Source of the DNA: Nocardia sp. CY41
Lineage (GTDB): Bacteria; Actinomycetota; Actinomycetes; Mycobacteriales; Mycobacteriaceae
Direction of reading: 5' to 3'
DNA: 64,000 nt
NCBI RefSeq assembly: GCF_009829325.1
Contig: NZ_VUOS01000029.1
Coordinates: 1-64,000 of the forward strand
The notes under the pieces were generated by a model that searched no databases, was not told the DNA's origin, and worked only from the letters and a program-made list of their open reading frames with translations. The position numbers were made by a program, and so were the translations under genes. Positions 26,401-34,531 of the stretch are shown here, one piece after another (the first letter of the stretch is position 1; every line of letters starts with the position of its first letter).

Positions 26401-29400
26401 CGCTGTGGGACTTCTCGTCACCGCTGGCTTCCTTGGCCGCCTCGTGTGCGGCTTCTAGTGCCTCGATCTGGCGTTCGATGTAGGAGGCTTCCCACTCTGG
26501 GCTGACACCGATCAATCCGAATACGCTTTGCGGGACGATGACCATGTCCCAGTCCCCGAGGGCGGTCTGGGCCAGGAATCGTTGCCGTGCCGCCGGTCCG
26601 CTGAGGTCGGTGGCGACGAGGATGTTGGCGCTGGGGTAGGCGTCGAGCACTTCCCGATGCCATTGGTCGACAAGGAAATTCGGCACGACAACCCAGGGCT
26701 GGCGGATCTGGCCGAGGCGGCGCATCTCCATGCACGACATGGAGATGGTCAGCGTCTTGCCAGTGCCGACGCAGTGGTCGAGCAGGATCGTTTCCTCGTG
26801 CAGCTGCCGGACCGCGGCCTGCACCTGGTAGTCGTAGGGAACGTACTTCGGGTTCAGACCCGGGAATGTCTTGTGTTCGGTGGGGTAGCGCACTCGGTTG
26901 AACGAGTTCAACTTCTCGTTGAATCGCTGGGTAAGGCGTTCCGCGCGTTCGGCGTCGGACCACAGCCACCGGGTGAACTTCTCCTCGAGCTGAACAGCTT
27001 TGGCGCGCAGCAGTTCAGTGCGTTCGGGGTGAAATTTCGGCTTCGGGTTCACGAGGATTTCGGCGGCTGTTTTCGGTGATTCGACCGCCCGGTTGTTGGC
27101 GATCATCTCGAACAGCTCGACACCGGAGACGTCAGCGGATTCCAGACCCCAGTCGTCGCGGTAGCCAGTGTCGGGGGCGGCCCACTGCGGGAATCGTTTG
27201 GTCTCGAACTGCCACGAACCTGATATCTCCGAGAAGTCGACGGTGATCTGGTGGGGTTCGAGCTCGAATTCGTCGCGGAAGAACTCCCGGTAGGTGTCGG
27301 CGCCGAGCCATTCCGCGCCGGGACGGATACCGATCTTGGTCAGATCGACATCAGGTGGAATCGCTTCGGTCAGCGCCTCTACAGATGGCCCGTAGGTCTG
27401 GGGGTCGGCGGCGGCTGCGGCCTTGGCGCGTTCCAGCTTCTTTCGGACGTTGCCGGAGAGGAATCGTGCCGCCGAGACCCATTTCCCGGGAGTATCCAGG
27501 TCGGGGAAGATTTTGCCGCGGGCCTGCTCCAGGGCTTCGGGCACGCTGGTGCCGAGGAGTTCGGCGATGCGGCCCAGGTCGATGTCGCCGCGTTCGTCGA
27601 AGGTGATCGCGATCGCTTCATCGACGCTGTCGGCGTAGCTGGCCGGTTCGCGGAAGCGGGCAGCGTCCTCGGTAAAGATCGACGCTTTGCGGGCGGTGAG
27701 GGTGTCGTCGTCGTAGTGTTCGATCGCCCTCACCATGGCGATACGCGGATCCAGTTTGATCGCGCCCTCGAACTGCGAGCGCTTCTTGTACGGCTTCTGG
27801 TCCGGCTCGTAGGAGCGTTCGAGCAGTTCCTCGGCGATATGGTCGGGCAGCGGCCCACGGGCGGGGACCTTGATCGGCTTGCCGTCGTCGCCGATGACCG
27901 GTTCGCCGTACTCGTTGAGGCGGGGTTCGCCGTTGTCCAGGCGCCACTTCTGTTCCAGGCGAGCGAATTTCGCGCGAGCTTGCTCATCGTTGTTGCGTTC
28001 GCGGTGGCTGGTCCACTTGTAGCGATTGAGGTGCCCGTAGGCGGCGACGTACTCCTCATACTGCTCGTTGAGCCGGTCGCGCAGCTCCTGCCGCTCCTCG
28101 AAGGTGCTGGTCTCGGTGCGACTGGCCTCGCTCAACGCGAGCACGGTGTCGCCCATGGCGAGCAACCGTTGCCATTCCTTCGCGGCGGCGCGGCCGCGCA
28201 CCGACACCGGCTCCCAGCCCGCGCCGACGGCGTACTGCTCGAAGCTCTCGGTGGCCTCGTCGTAGCGCAGCGTGCCCGGCATCGGGTTGGCGGTCAGCGC
28301 CTTGCCGGTGTCGATGCCTGCCACGACCACGCCGGGTTGCGGTGTCGTGGTCAGCGCGAGCCCGTCGGCGGCCGCACGCACCACGACGCGGTCGAGCACG
28401 GGCCGGATCTGGGCGGCCAACGGGACACTGGTGTCGGCGTGGACGATCAGGGTGTCCTGGCCGTACATGCCGGATCCGACGTCGATGCGGCCCAGGACGT
28501 GGTCGGGGTGCGCCTCGAAGTAGTCGTTGATGCGCACAGACCGGTCGCCGACGCGCATCTGGTGGGTGGAGTACCAGCGCTTGGTCTCCGCGCTCGGTTC
28601 GCGATCGGGTTCACGGCGGCGGAAGACCAGAAGATCGGTCACCACGTCGGTGGCGGCCTGGCGCGCGAATGCCTTGGACGGCAACCGAACCGCGCCGATC
28701 AGGTCGCCGAGTTCGGCGATTTCACGCCGCGGCGCCTCGCGGGCGGCGTCGCTGGTGAACGTGGAGGTAATGACCGCGACGTAGCCGCCGGGCTGGGTCA
28801 TGGCCAGCGACTTCTTGATGAAGTGGTTGTGGACCGACAGCCCGTTGGGGTTGAACCGGTCGTCGTAGAGGCTGTAGTCGCCGAACGGCACGTTGCCGAT
28901 CGCGGCGTCGTAGCGGTCCGTCGATGCGAAGTCGCGCTCGAACCCGTGGTTGCGGATCTGCTGGCTCGGGTAGAGGTAGTGCGCGATCGCGGCGGTCGTC
29001 GGATCGACCTCCACGCCGGTGACATGCACGCCGTCGGGGGCATGGCCGAGGAAATGGCCTGCACCGCATCCCGGTTCGAGCACGTTGGCGCCGGAGGGGA
29101 GGCCGGCGGCGACCATGGCCTGCCACATGACCTCGACCACGGCGGGGTCGGTGTAGTGGGCATTGACGGTGGATTGGCGTGCGGCGCGGAATTCGCGGTC
29201 GCCGAGCAGGCTTCGCAGTTGGTTGCGCTGTGCGTCGAATTCGGTCTTGGCGGTGTCGAACACCTGCCATGCGCCGCCCCAGCCGCTCCAGCGTGCGAGC
29301 ACCTGTTGCTCGGCGGGGGTGGCGTATCGCTGCTCGTCATCAAGGCGCTGGACCAGCTTGATCGCCTCGATGTTGGCGTCGATGCGCGCCGCAGCCGAGG

Positions 29401-32146
29401 TCGGCACCAGCACGTCGGTGCCGAGGCGGAAGTCGACCGGCTCACCAGCCAGCGCCGCGGCGGGCGCGGCGGGGCCGGGCTCGTCGATGTCGACCTGCTC
29501 GGCAATATCCGGCAGCTCGACCGCGGCCTCTGCAGCGGCTTCGCTGTCAGTTCGGGGCTCACCCGGGGCGGTCGATGCGATCGTCGCGGCGTCGACCAGG
29601 ACTTTGCTGCCGTCGGGGCGTTGCGCCTCGACGAGTGCGCGGCTGCCCCACTGCGACAGCGGAACGCTTTGTGTGTCCTGGGGAACCTGCGGAAGCGCCC
29701 CGGCATCCGGGGCGACCGACCCGGGCTCGAGTTCGGACGGCGCGATGTCCGCGCTGGCGGTGGTCTCGGGTTCGCTGGCCTCGATGCCCGGCGCGGGGGC
29801 GGCATCGACGGACGGGAGCGGTGCGAGCGCGTCGGCGGCGGGGAGTTCCGGCTCATGCTCGCTGGCGTGCGGCTCGGCTGCGGTGTCCACTGCCTGTGTC
29901 GGTTGGTCGACCGCGCTGGCAGTGGCTTCGGGCGCGTCGACCTCAGATAAAGGGTCCGGCCTGCTGCGTAGGTGGTCGGCGACGAGCAGACCGAACTGCG
30001 CCGTGGCGCGCAGTTCGGCGACCGCGGCCGCGGTCAGGTCGCTGTCGATGGCGACGCCGGCGAGTTTGCCGGTGATCAGCCCGGTGAACGTAGGGTCGTC
30101 GAGGAGTTCGCCGAGGTCACGCTTCCGGGCCACGGCCCGGACTTCCGGGTCGCGGGCTATCTCGCCGACGAGCCGTTCGCAGGTGGGTGCGCAGTAGCCG
30201 CCGCGGGCGGTGTCGTATCCGGCGGTGAAGTCGGCCAGGATGGTCTGCGCGATCTGGCTGTCGCGACTCAGTTCGCCGAGCGCGGCGACGACCTGCGGGT
30301 GCTCGCCGGGTTCGGCGTCCAGCAGCGGCGCCGACGGGTCGAAGGAGTCCCGGCCCAGCGCCCACCAGTCGGCAGTCGTCGCGGTGGTCGCGATGTCGAT
30401 CGCGTCCTGGGTGAGGTTCTGCCGCTCGATCTCGGTCTGCGCGGGCAGGGGGCTCGCCTTTACGACGGCTTGTACCCGATCCGCGGGCAGTCCCAACGCG
30501 GCGGTGTCGGCGGCGATGCGCTCGCCGAGTTCCTGTGCTTCGGCTGACGCCGGACCGGGCGTCCCGCGCTCGTCCTGCCAGGTCTGCTCGGTGATCTGGT
30601 GCGCGAGCTGGGTGATCACTGCGGGATCGGCAAGCAGATCCCATGCCGCGATCTGCTCGGCCGAGTCCTCGGTGTGCTCGGCGAGATCACCCAGAGCCAG
30701 CGCGGTCAGATCGGAGGCTCGGGTGAACGCCGAGGTGTAGTACTGCTCGTAGGTGTTGGCGGGACTGGATGCGCTCAGCCGCAGGTCGGCATCACGAGTG
30801 ACCGTCTCGGCGATCTGGCGTCGGACCTGCTCGGCGACCGACTCGGCGGGAGCCGCCTTGTCGGCAGTGGGTCCGTCGACAAGGCGGTCATCGCGGGTCT
30901 GGTCGGGTTGGGCCGGACCGCGCAGGGCGGGCTGTTTGCCGCCGAGGGCGGTCTTGATCGCGCGGGTCGCCTCGCGAGAGGTGAGCGATTCGTCGACGCC
31001 GGCGGGTTCGATGCCGCGCCGCGACAGCATCTCGGTCAGGAATTCCAGCTGTTCGCCGCTGGCGGGCTGGGGCGCGGTGATGCGCCGGCCGGCGCGCAGT
31101 GCCGCCTTGTGGTTGATGGTGGCGGGGTCGATACCCGCCTCGCGCAGGCGGGTATCCAAGCCACCGACAGCGGCCTGAGCTTCGCGGTAGTCGCTCAGCA
31201 GCCGCTCGCGGCGTGCTTCCAGCTTGGCGACCGATTGCCGTAGCCGGGCGTGCGTCCGGCGGTCGCGAGGATCGGCGGCGGCCAGACGTGCGCGGGCGTT
31301 GTCGAGCGATCGGCGGGTCGAAAGCCCCCGCTCACGAATGTTGTCGAAGTCCCGGCGCCGTTGCGCCCAGGAGTAGACGAGTTCTAGAACATCTTGTTGC
31401 GCTGGCGGTTCAGTTCGGCGTCGATCATCGACTCCAGCTCCTCGCGCAGCGGGTCGGCGCCAGTCGTCGGTGTCGGCAGATCGTCCTCCAAGCGCTGCTG
31501 CACCAGCGCCAGCGCCAGCTCCTGGAACTCCAGGCTGCCCGCGGTGCCCCACACCCGGTTCACGATCCGGGTCGCCAACTCGGTCGGCTCCACCATCGCC
31601 GTGCGCCACCGTTCGGGATCGCCAACGTCCTTGAGGCGCTGAGCCTGCAGGGCGCTGTCCTCCCCCAGCTCCTGCATCTCGTCCTCGGTCCGCTGCTGAT
31701 CCTCCGCGCTCAGCTGCGGGTACAGCTCCGTCTCGAGCACCCTCGACCGCGCCGATCGCCAAGCCGTCTCGATCAGCGCCACCGTCGTCTGGTGATCCGG
31801 GTCCTGGCCCGGGTGCTCGGCCCGCCACTGCTGCATCAGGAACCCGTGCGGCGAGTCGCCCACGATCTCCTCGATCAGCTGCGTCAGCCGCGCCGCTTCC
31901 CGGTCGATCTGGGCCTCCCGCTCTACCTCCGGCAGGCTCGGGTCCATCCCGATCCACTCCCGCCAGATCCGCGACACCTCCGCCCGCACTGTCGGATCGA
32001 TCGGGAACTGCTGCGGACTGGTCATCGTCGGATCCTTCCCCGAACGCGAAAAGCTCGAACTGCCCGTCGTCGGCGGACCGGCGACGGCGGGTTCGGCCGG
32101 TCGGCGCACCCTGCTGGTTCTCCCGGTTCTCGGGCGACTCAGCCAT
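23420..32146 (-). CDS. Giant N12-class DNA methylase fused to SNF2-like helicase
   Basis: The open frame spans 2908 codons from an ATG at 32146 with a perfect ribosome site (GGGAGG). Residues about 260-350 are coiled coil. A methylase domain follows: VLEPGCGAGHFLG near residue 1027 (SAM site) and AIGNVPFGDYSL near 1085 (NPPF-type catalytic motif). The helicase half has LDHCVGTGKTLT near 1794 (motif I), FIFVDEAHLYKNL near 1955 (motif II), SFATGTPVSNS (motif III) and YRASDLAQREGRIIRQGN near 2300 (motif VI). Such plasmid proteins are thought to remodel or protect incoming DNA. The C-terminal about 80 residues resemble the end of the relaxase. Codons about 41-255 are poor in this frame because another gene (31384-32025) is better there, and no canonical start exists between 31384 and about 31155, so the true N-terminus is open. 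Confidence 0.85.
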   Translation of the reverse strand: MAESPENRENQQGAPTGRTRRRRSADDGQFELFAFGEGSDDDQSAAVPDRSDSAGGGVADLAGVDRDGPEPAGGRAGGPDRPGSGAADAADRGDRGRLAARVPDAAVAGRAPGPGPGSPDDGGADRDGLAIGAVEGARDGAVPAAERGGSAADRGRDAGAGGGQRPAGSAPQGRWRSRTVAHGDGGADRVGDPDREPGVGHRGQPGVPGAGAGAGAAALGGRSADTDDWRRPAARGAGVDDRRRTEPPAQQDVLELVYSWAQRRRDFDNIRERGLSTRRSLDNARARLAAADPRDRRTHARLRQSVAKLEARRERLLSDYREAQAAVGGLDTRLREAGIDPATINHKAALRAGRRITAPQPASGEQLEFLTEMLSRRGIEPAGVDESLTSREATRAIKTALGGKQPALRGPAQPDQTRDDRLVDGPTADKAAPAESVAEQVRRQIAETVTRDADLRLSASSPANTYEQYYTSAFTRASDLTALALGDLAEHTEDSAEQIAAWDLLADPAVITQLAHQITEQTWQDERGTPGPASAEAQELGERIAADTAALGLPADRVQAVVKASPLPAQTEIERQNLTQDAIDIATTATTADWWALGRDSFDPSAPLLDAEPGEHPQVVAALGELSRDSQIAQTILADFTAGYDTARGGYCAPTCERLVGEIARDPEVRAVARKRDLGELLDDPTFTGLITGKLAGVAIDSDLTAAAVAELRATAQFGLLVADHLRSRPDPLSEVDAPEATASAVDQPTQAVDTAAEPHASEHEPELPAADALAPLPSVDAAPAPGIEASEPETTASADIAPSELEPGSVAPDAGALPQVPQDTQSVPLSQWGSRALVEAQRPDGSKVLVDAATIASTAPGEPRTDSEAAAEAAVELPDIAEQVDIDEPGPAAPAAALAGEPVDFRLGTDVLVPTSAAARIDANIEAIKLVQRLDDEQRYATPAEQQVLARWSGWGGAWQVFDTAKTEFDAQRNQLRSLLGDREFRAARQSTVNAHYTDPAVVEVMWQAMVAAGLPSGANVLEPGCGAGHFLGHAPDGVHVTGVEVDPTTAAIAHYLYPSQQIRNHGFERDFASTDRYDAAIGNVPFGDYSLYDDRFNPNGLSVHNHFIKKSLAMTQPGGYVAVITSTFTSDAAREAPRREIAELGDLIGAVRLPSKAFARQAATDVVTDLLVFRRREPDREPSAETKRWYSTHQMRVGDRSVRINDYFEAHPDHVLGRIDVGSGMYGQDTLIVHADTSVPLAAQIRPVLDRVVVRAAADGLALTTTPQPGVVVAGIDTGKALTANPMPGTLRYDEATESFEQYAVGAGWEPVSVRGRAAAKEWQRLLAMGDTVLALSEASRTETSTFEERQELRDRLNEQYEEYVAAYGHLNRYKWTSHRERNNDEQARAKFARLEQKWRLDNGEPRLNEYGEPVIGDDGKPIKVPARGPLPDHIAEELLERSYEPDQKPYKKRSQFEGAIKLDPRIAMVRAIEHYDDDTLTARKASIFTEDAARFREPASYADSVDEAIAITFDERGDIDLGRIAELLGTSVPEALEQARGKIFPDLDTPGKWVSAARFLSGNVRKKLERAKAAAAADPQTYGPSVEALTEAIPPDVDLTKIGIRPGAEWLGADTYREFFRDEFELEPHQITVDFSEISGSWQFETKRFPQWAAPDTGYRDDWGLESADVSGVELFEMIANNRAVESPKTAAEILVNPKPKFHPERTELLRAKAVQLEEKFTRWLWSDAERAERLTQRFNEKLNSFNRVRYPTEHKTFPGLNPKYVPYDYQVQAAVRQLHEETILLDHCVGTGKTLTISMSCMEMRRLGQIRQPWVVVPNFLVDQWHREVLDAYPSANILVATDLSGPAARQRFLAQTALGDWDMVIVPQSVFGLIGVSPEWEASYIERQIEALEAAHEAAKEASGDEKSHSVKQLAKAIERERKKHTKLVEGKDRDGGLTFEQSGCDFIFVDEAHLYKNLTRGSNSADLALVDGSQRASDLEMKALYLRERATARNIADGRPNAPARAVSFATGTPVSNSLAELWVMKRFLRPDLLEAAGMMHIDAWAQTFAKQRTTVEMNITGSQLRAVSRMAEYNNMPQLLAMLDQFRDVVTRDQIPAKLPRLKDDKRTLIEFELAQQVRDFMYDLDARMARTSGKTMHIDNALKIGSDGLNASLYPPLANLPEPDPENNRLALTADVMWRIHTENAHVFTPADAAGPDSYGVFQLVFCDRGTPKPTDTVRTRNLYTRLRDELVARGMAREEIAFIHHYPSARAKQQLFADCRAGRVRVLIGSTEKMGVGMNVQRIAKSLVHLSVPYRASDLAQREGRIIRQGNRMEEIEIIQPVAVKSYDGTSWQIIERKAHIDTYLRSADCPTAIEDIGGDMSVSAAHTKAAATGDPVYIAAVDKEAEVKAMRAEQTMIAQSAASRTHTLRKLEQKLTIKRQELTELQEMSGPLGQWRASDRDKRAIVIGGRSVNDDDTTALAEATQAALNDLVDTNARIRSTSPAEPEPYTLFEVGGVPIRATLTPTTKAMTLTMDGNITRVMADSEVTAARAQSKSAHGLLRRVRNMVDDALGSIDQVAEDVEEIGRRIEQLRSEPAQEFTRGEELLEAERELAQMKARISAQENSPAALSARAADFERRQSLGQYSGWTLDLNPTQGRADDLGVDRETLPELVPIWMNDHARDWKNAAADREARRRDDPWQPSAPDGSRYRYGADPDTGEPGASIEWTGEHWHWKAWDGAGRIENDLTERRDSAQHAASRAVALFKDPDAEIEAAVPAEDRDVAKRRVELRRLGEHAAKEQPDWTAHLGPLPERPIAQEHWINTAALIAAYRQEHDITEATTLLGDRPGSATWAQQWDQLTQQAAELRTAAATAAEHTELPLPSVEHTEHNRQAAEQQRWRQAASREPVEHRLAPSI
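31384..32025 (-). CDS. Nested acidic helical protein inside the 5' end of the helicase frame
   Basis: 213 residues from an ATG at 32025 preceded by GAAGGA. The product (SRIWREWIGMDPSLPEVERE, LSAEDQQRTEDEMQEL, LALALVQQRLEDDL) is acidic, amphipathic and clearly protein-like, whereas the helicase frame over the same bases reads as Gly/Ala/Asp/Arg repeats. Stops are rare in that alternative frame because its codons begin with the G/C-rich third positions of this gene. So this gene is probably real and the overlap is 640 bases. It ends at TAG exactly where good helicase coding resumes. Function unknown. Confidence 0.7.
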   Translation of the reverse strand: MTSPQQFPIDPTVRAEVSRIWREWIGMDPSLPEVEREAQIDREAARLTQLIEEIVGDSPHGFLMQQWRAEHPGQDPDHQTTVALIETAWRSARSRVLETELYPQLSAEDQQRTEDEMQELGEDSALQAQRLKDVGDPERWRTAMVEPTELATRIVNRVWGTAGSLEFQELALALVQQRLEDDLPTPTTGADPLREELESMIDAELNRQRNKMF

Positions 32147-32245
32147 ATTGTCCTCCCCTCGCACGGCCCGCCTCGACGCCCGCGCATCTTGTCGTCGCTA
32201 TCGTTTTCCATGGCCGGAGCTCCCTTCTGCTGTGTTCCGGCTACC

Positions 32246-32279
32246 GGGCCTTGGCGGGTCTCACCACCCGCCAGGGCCC
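32246..32279. repeat. 14-bp inverted repeat, hairpin
   Basis: GGGCCTTGGCGGGT pairs with ACCCGCCAGGGCCC across CTCACC, with one G-T wobble. It sits between the divergent starts at 32146 and 32458 and next to a second inverted repeat. It may be a terminator, an operator or part of an origin. Confidence 0.55.
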
Positions 32280-32283
32280 ACTC

Positions 32284-32318
32284 TTCGTCTGGACACCCAC
32301 CCCATGCGACCAGACGAA
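32284..32318. repeat. 9-bp perfect inverted repeat with 17-base spacer
   Basis: TTCGTCTGG at 32284-32292 and CCAGACGAA at 32310-32318 form a perfect inverted repeat. Widely spaced arms of this kind are common at relaxase recognition sites (oriT) and dimeric operators. It begins four bases after the stronger hairpin. Confidence 0.55.
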
Positions 32319-32365
32319 ATTCCTTTCAGATTCCTATATTATTCCCATATATTTCCTCAATAGTG
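32319..32365. other. AT-rich tract, candidate unwinding element or divergent promoter
   Basis: This stretch contains TTCCTATATTATTCCCATAT and then TTTCCTCAATAG, strikingly AT-rich in a region otherwise near 68% GC. Together with the two inverted repeats on its left it has the layout of an origin (oriT or oriV). The simpler reading is that TATATT and CATATAT are -10 elements of the divergent promoters for the helicase operon and the gene at 32458. Confidence 0.4.
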
Positions 32366-32457
32366 GTCTGGATTGCCGATGTCTGGAGATCGGACAGCCT
32401 CCTCGGGTAGGTAAGCCAGTCGCGACGGGGGAGGGCTCAGGCATTCCGGGAGGGAAA

Positions 32458-32931
32458 ATGGCCGACTGCGCCGCAGAGCTATCGGCGCTCATCACGGCGT
32501 TACGCGCGTTCGACAAGTCCAGCGAGGCGGGCAAGGCCGTCCTCGCCGCCGGCAACGAGTTGCCGCCCGGCGATCTGGCCAGCCTTGAGGGTCCGTTCCG
32601 GACATGGCGGGCGCTGGTTGCGCAGACCTGCACTGCGGTCCGGGAGTTCTGCGATGCCTGCGGGCCGGACGGACCCGACCCGCATCTGTTCGATGGCGCG
32701 GCCGCACTGCGCGACCTCTGGGCGGTGGGGGTCGACACCCTCACGTTCGTCTTTCCTGATCGCCTCGCCCAGTGGGATCAGGCACGCGGCGCCGCCGTGG
32801 CCGGCGCTGACGGTAGCGGCAGCGCCGTTGATCCGGCGCTGCCGGTGATGGAAGCGTTGGCGCAGCTGGCTGACTACCTCGTCGACCGGTGGCAGATCAG
32901 ACTCCGAAACTCCGACCAGCGCAGTCCTTGA
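32458..32931 (+). CDS. Hypothetical alpha-helical protein
   Basis: 157 residues, the ATG at 32458 preceded by GGGAGGG. Composition is Ala/Leu/Asp-rich (CAAELSALITALRAFDKSSE, LVAQTCTAVREFCDAC) and looks entirely helical and soluble, with a weak CxxC (FCDACG). It is divergent from the helicase operon and stands alone. No family recognised. Confidence 0.65.
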   Translation: MADCAAELSALITALRAFDKSSEAGKAVLAAGNELPPGDLASLEGPFRTWRALVAQTCTAVREFCDACGPDGPDPHLFDGAAALRDLWAVGVDTLTFVFPDRLAQWDQARGAAVAGADGSGSAVDPALPVMEALAQLADYLVDRWQIRLRNSDQRSP

Positions 32932-33098
32932 CCATCAACGCACCTCTACGGCACCGTCCGCGTTCCCCCTCTCAAGAGGTCGCGGCCGGATCGCATAGAT
33001 GTGTTGCAGCGCAACGCGCTTCACCGAACTCGGCTCCAACCGAGCCCGACAAGACGCTGAAAGGAACAAGGTGACTCCCGCTGGAAGCGGGGGACTGA

Positions 33099-33428
33099 TC
33101 AGTCGAGGCCTTGGGCCGCCTTCAGCCGTTCATCGAAGACAGCGATCGTATCATCGGTGAGGCGGCCGACAGGTCCGGACAGCCACGGCCGGTACACGGT
33201 GGTCACGCGGTCGGGACGGATCCAGCCTTGGACGGGGTCTCCGTCGGCGAGTGCGACGGCAACGAGCCGGTCGGGGTCGAAGCGTTCGATGGGCGCGACC
33301 GTGACCCAGTTCTCCCCTTTAGGCAGCAGATAGCCGGGGGTGACGATGACGCGGTAGGGGGTGCGTTCATCGTCGTCGCCGCGGCTGGGTCGTTCTCGGT
33401 CGAAGGTGTAGATGTCGCCTCGGTTCAC
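33099..33428 (-). CDS. MazF/PemK-like toxin
   Basis: 109 residues from a GTG at 33428 that overlaps the upstream gene's TGA (GTGA). The start NRGDIYTFDRERP matches the conserved R-G-[DE]-[IV] opening of MazF/PemK/CcdB-fold toxins, and TPYRVIVTPGYLL, WVTVAPIERFD, GWIRPDRVTTV and LTDDTIAVFDERL correspond to the later strands and closing helix. MazF-type proteins are sequence-specific RNases. Immediately downstream of a small helical protein, it forms a classic type II toxin-antitoxin pair, which would stabilise the element. Confidence 0.82.
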   Translation of the reverse strand: MNRGDIYTFDRERPSRGDDDERTPYRVIVTPGYLLPKGENWVTVAPIERFDPDRLVAVALADGDPVQGWIRPDRVTTVYRPWLSGPVGRLTDDTIAVFDERLKAAQGLD

Positions 33429-33670
33429 GCGGCGTGACCGTGGTGGCCGTGCTCGTCGGCGTCGGCGGCCAGGTCGAGGGCGAGCTGTTCCTCGGCGCGG
33501 GCAAGATCGGCGGCAAGATCGCGCCGCCGGGGGCGGTTGGCGTCCTCCCACAGCGCGCCGATCTTGGCAGCCCGCACGAGGTAGGGCGCGAACTTCTCAC
33601 CATTCTTCGCGGCCGCCGCCTCGAAGAAGGGCACGTCCGCGTCGGGCACGGTGATCGTTATCTTGGCCAT
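33425..33670 (-). CDS. Antitoxin partner of the MazF/PemK-like toxin
   Basis: 81 residues starting at the ATG at 33670. The first strand MAKITITVPDADVPFFEAAA resembles a ribbon-helix-helix-like N-terminus, and the rest is helical and charged (RRRDLAADLARAEEQLALDL), ending in a His-rich tail. Gene order, size and the GTGA overlap with the toxin identify it as the antitoxin. It should bind the operator upstream and autoregulate the pair. The GAGGAG site lies 13 bases from the ATG, slightly far. Confidence 0.72.
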   Translation of the reverse strand: MAKITITVPDADVPFFEAAAAKNGEKFAPYLVRAAKIGALWEDANRPRRRDLAADLARAEEQLALDLAADADEHGHHGHAA

Positions 33671-33774
33671 GCGATACACCATACTCCTCACCGGGTGGGG
33701 GGCCAGGTGGCAAGACAGGTGGTAGGCACGGCGTCGGGGCTGTTGCAGGGCGGCGCCGCGCGACGCGGCGTATC

Positions 33775-33966
33775 TCACGATGAGGGGTGCGGGGCTCCCG
33801 CTGACGTGGTGTGCGATCGAATCTCAGCTTCGACGTATACCCGGTGCAGCTTGCTGCCACCGCGGTTGGGATAGGGCTCGGAAGCTTCGATCAGCTCGAA
33901 CACATCGCCGAGCAGGGTTCTGGCCTCGCTGAGTTCGGCGAGCGTGCCGGTCAACCGGATTTTCAC
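33775..33966 (-). CDS. Small DUF3970-like protein coupled to prim-pol
   Basis: 63 residues, GTG start at 33966 five bases after GGAGG and overlapping the prim-pol stop (GTGA). The sequence VKIRLTGTLAELSEAR, VFELIEASEPYPNRGGS and HRVYVEAEI matches the small beta-alpha-beta proteins found beside plasmid replication genes (DUF3970 type, from memory). Function unknown. Confidence 0.6.
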   Translation of the reverse strand: MKIRLTGTLAELSEARTLLGDVFELIEASEPYPNRGGSKLHRVYVEAEIRSHTTSAGAPHPSS

Positions 33967-34531
33967 TGTGACCTCCGGCCGATGAGGGCTGCCAGCCAGC
34001 CGGGCAGCCACTCGATGGGCGCGTCGACCTCGATGACGTACTCGCGGCCGTCGACGATCGATCCGGGTCCGGCGAGGTAGCCGCCAAGGATGCGGCCGGG
34101 CCCGCGGATGTCGATTCCCGGGCCGAGCCGTGACGTTCCACCGGAGACCGAGGGCACGATCGGCTGCGCGGCACCCGAAACAGCAGGTGTCGGCCGCCGT
34201 GTGGGGTGCGGATTTCCAATGTCACCGGCCGTTCCTGACCCCACCGCTGGCATACCTCGGCGAACCGGGTGACACCGTCGACACCGGCGTTGGCCCCACC
34301 GGCGGTGTGGCGGTCCAGGTCGATCCCGACGATTCCGGAGGCGCGGCAGGCGACGCCGATGTTCGCCCCGGCGGGCCATCTGCTTCGAACGCGGTCGATG
34401 TCGCCGGTGAGGATGGTGTGCTGCCAGCCCTTCGGCGCGGCCTTCTGGCCGGGTGGGAGCGGGAACACAGCCAGCCCCCGTCGGAGAGCGGGGGTCGGAT
34501 CGGGCAGGTTGGTCGTCGGCACGTCGGTCAC
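33963..34531 (-). pseudogene. Bifunctional primase-polymerase domain gene with a frameshift
   Basis: A GTG at 34531 overlaps the previous stop (GTGA). The first about 120 codons encode a prim-pol N-terminus: RRGLAVFPLPPGQKAAPKGW, GANIGVACRASGIVGIDLDR (the D-x-D catalytic pair) and EIRTPHGGRHLLFRVP. Near 34165-34180 the frame breaks, and the domain continues in another frame as SRLGPGIDIRGPGRILGGYL and VDGREYVIEV up to the stop at 33963. Joined, it would be about 189 residues, a stand-alone prim-pol able to start DNA synthesis on the element. The break is either a real inactivating one-base deletion or a sequence error. Confidence 0.72.

Noticed and set aside
31390..32146. Treating the whole helicase frame here as ordinary coding
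   Set aside because: In this stretch the frame gives Gly/Ala/Asp/Arg repeats typical of a shifted frame over a real gene; the nested gene explains the bases better.
33328..33350. Fourth copy of the conserved hairpin (CAGATAGCC match)
   Set aside because: The match lies inside the toxin gene and lacks the complementary right arm.
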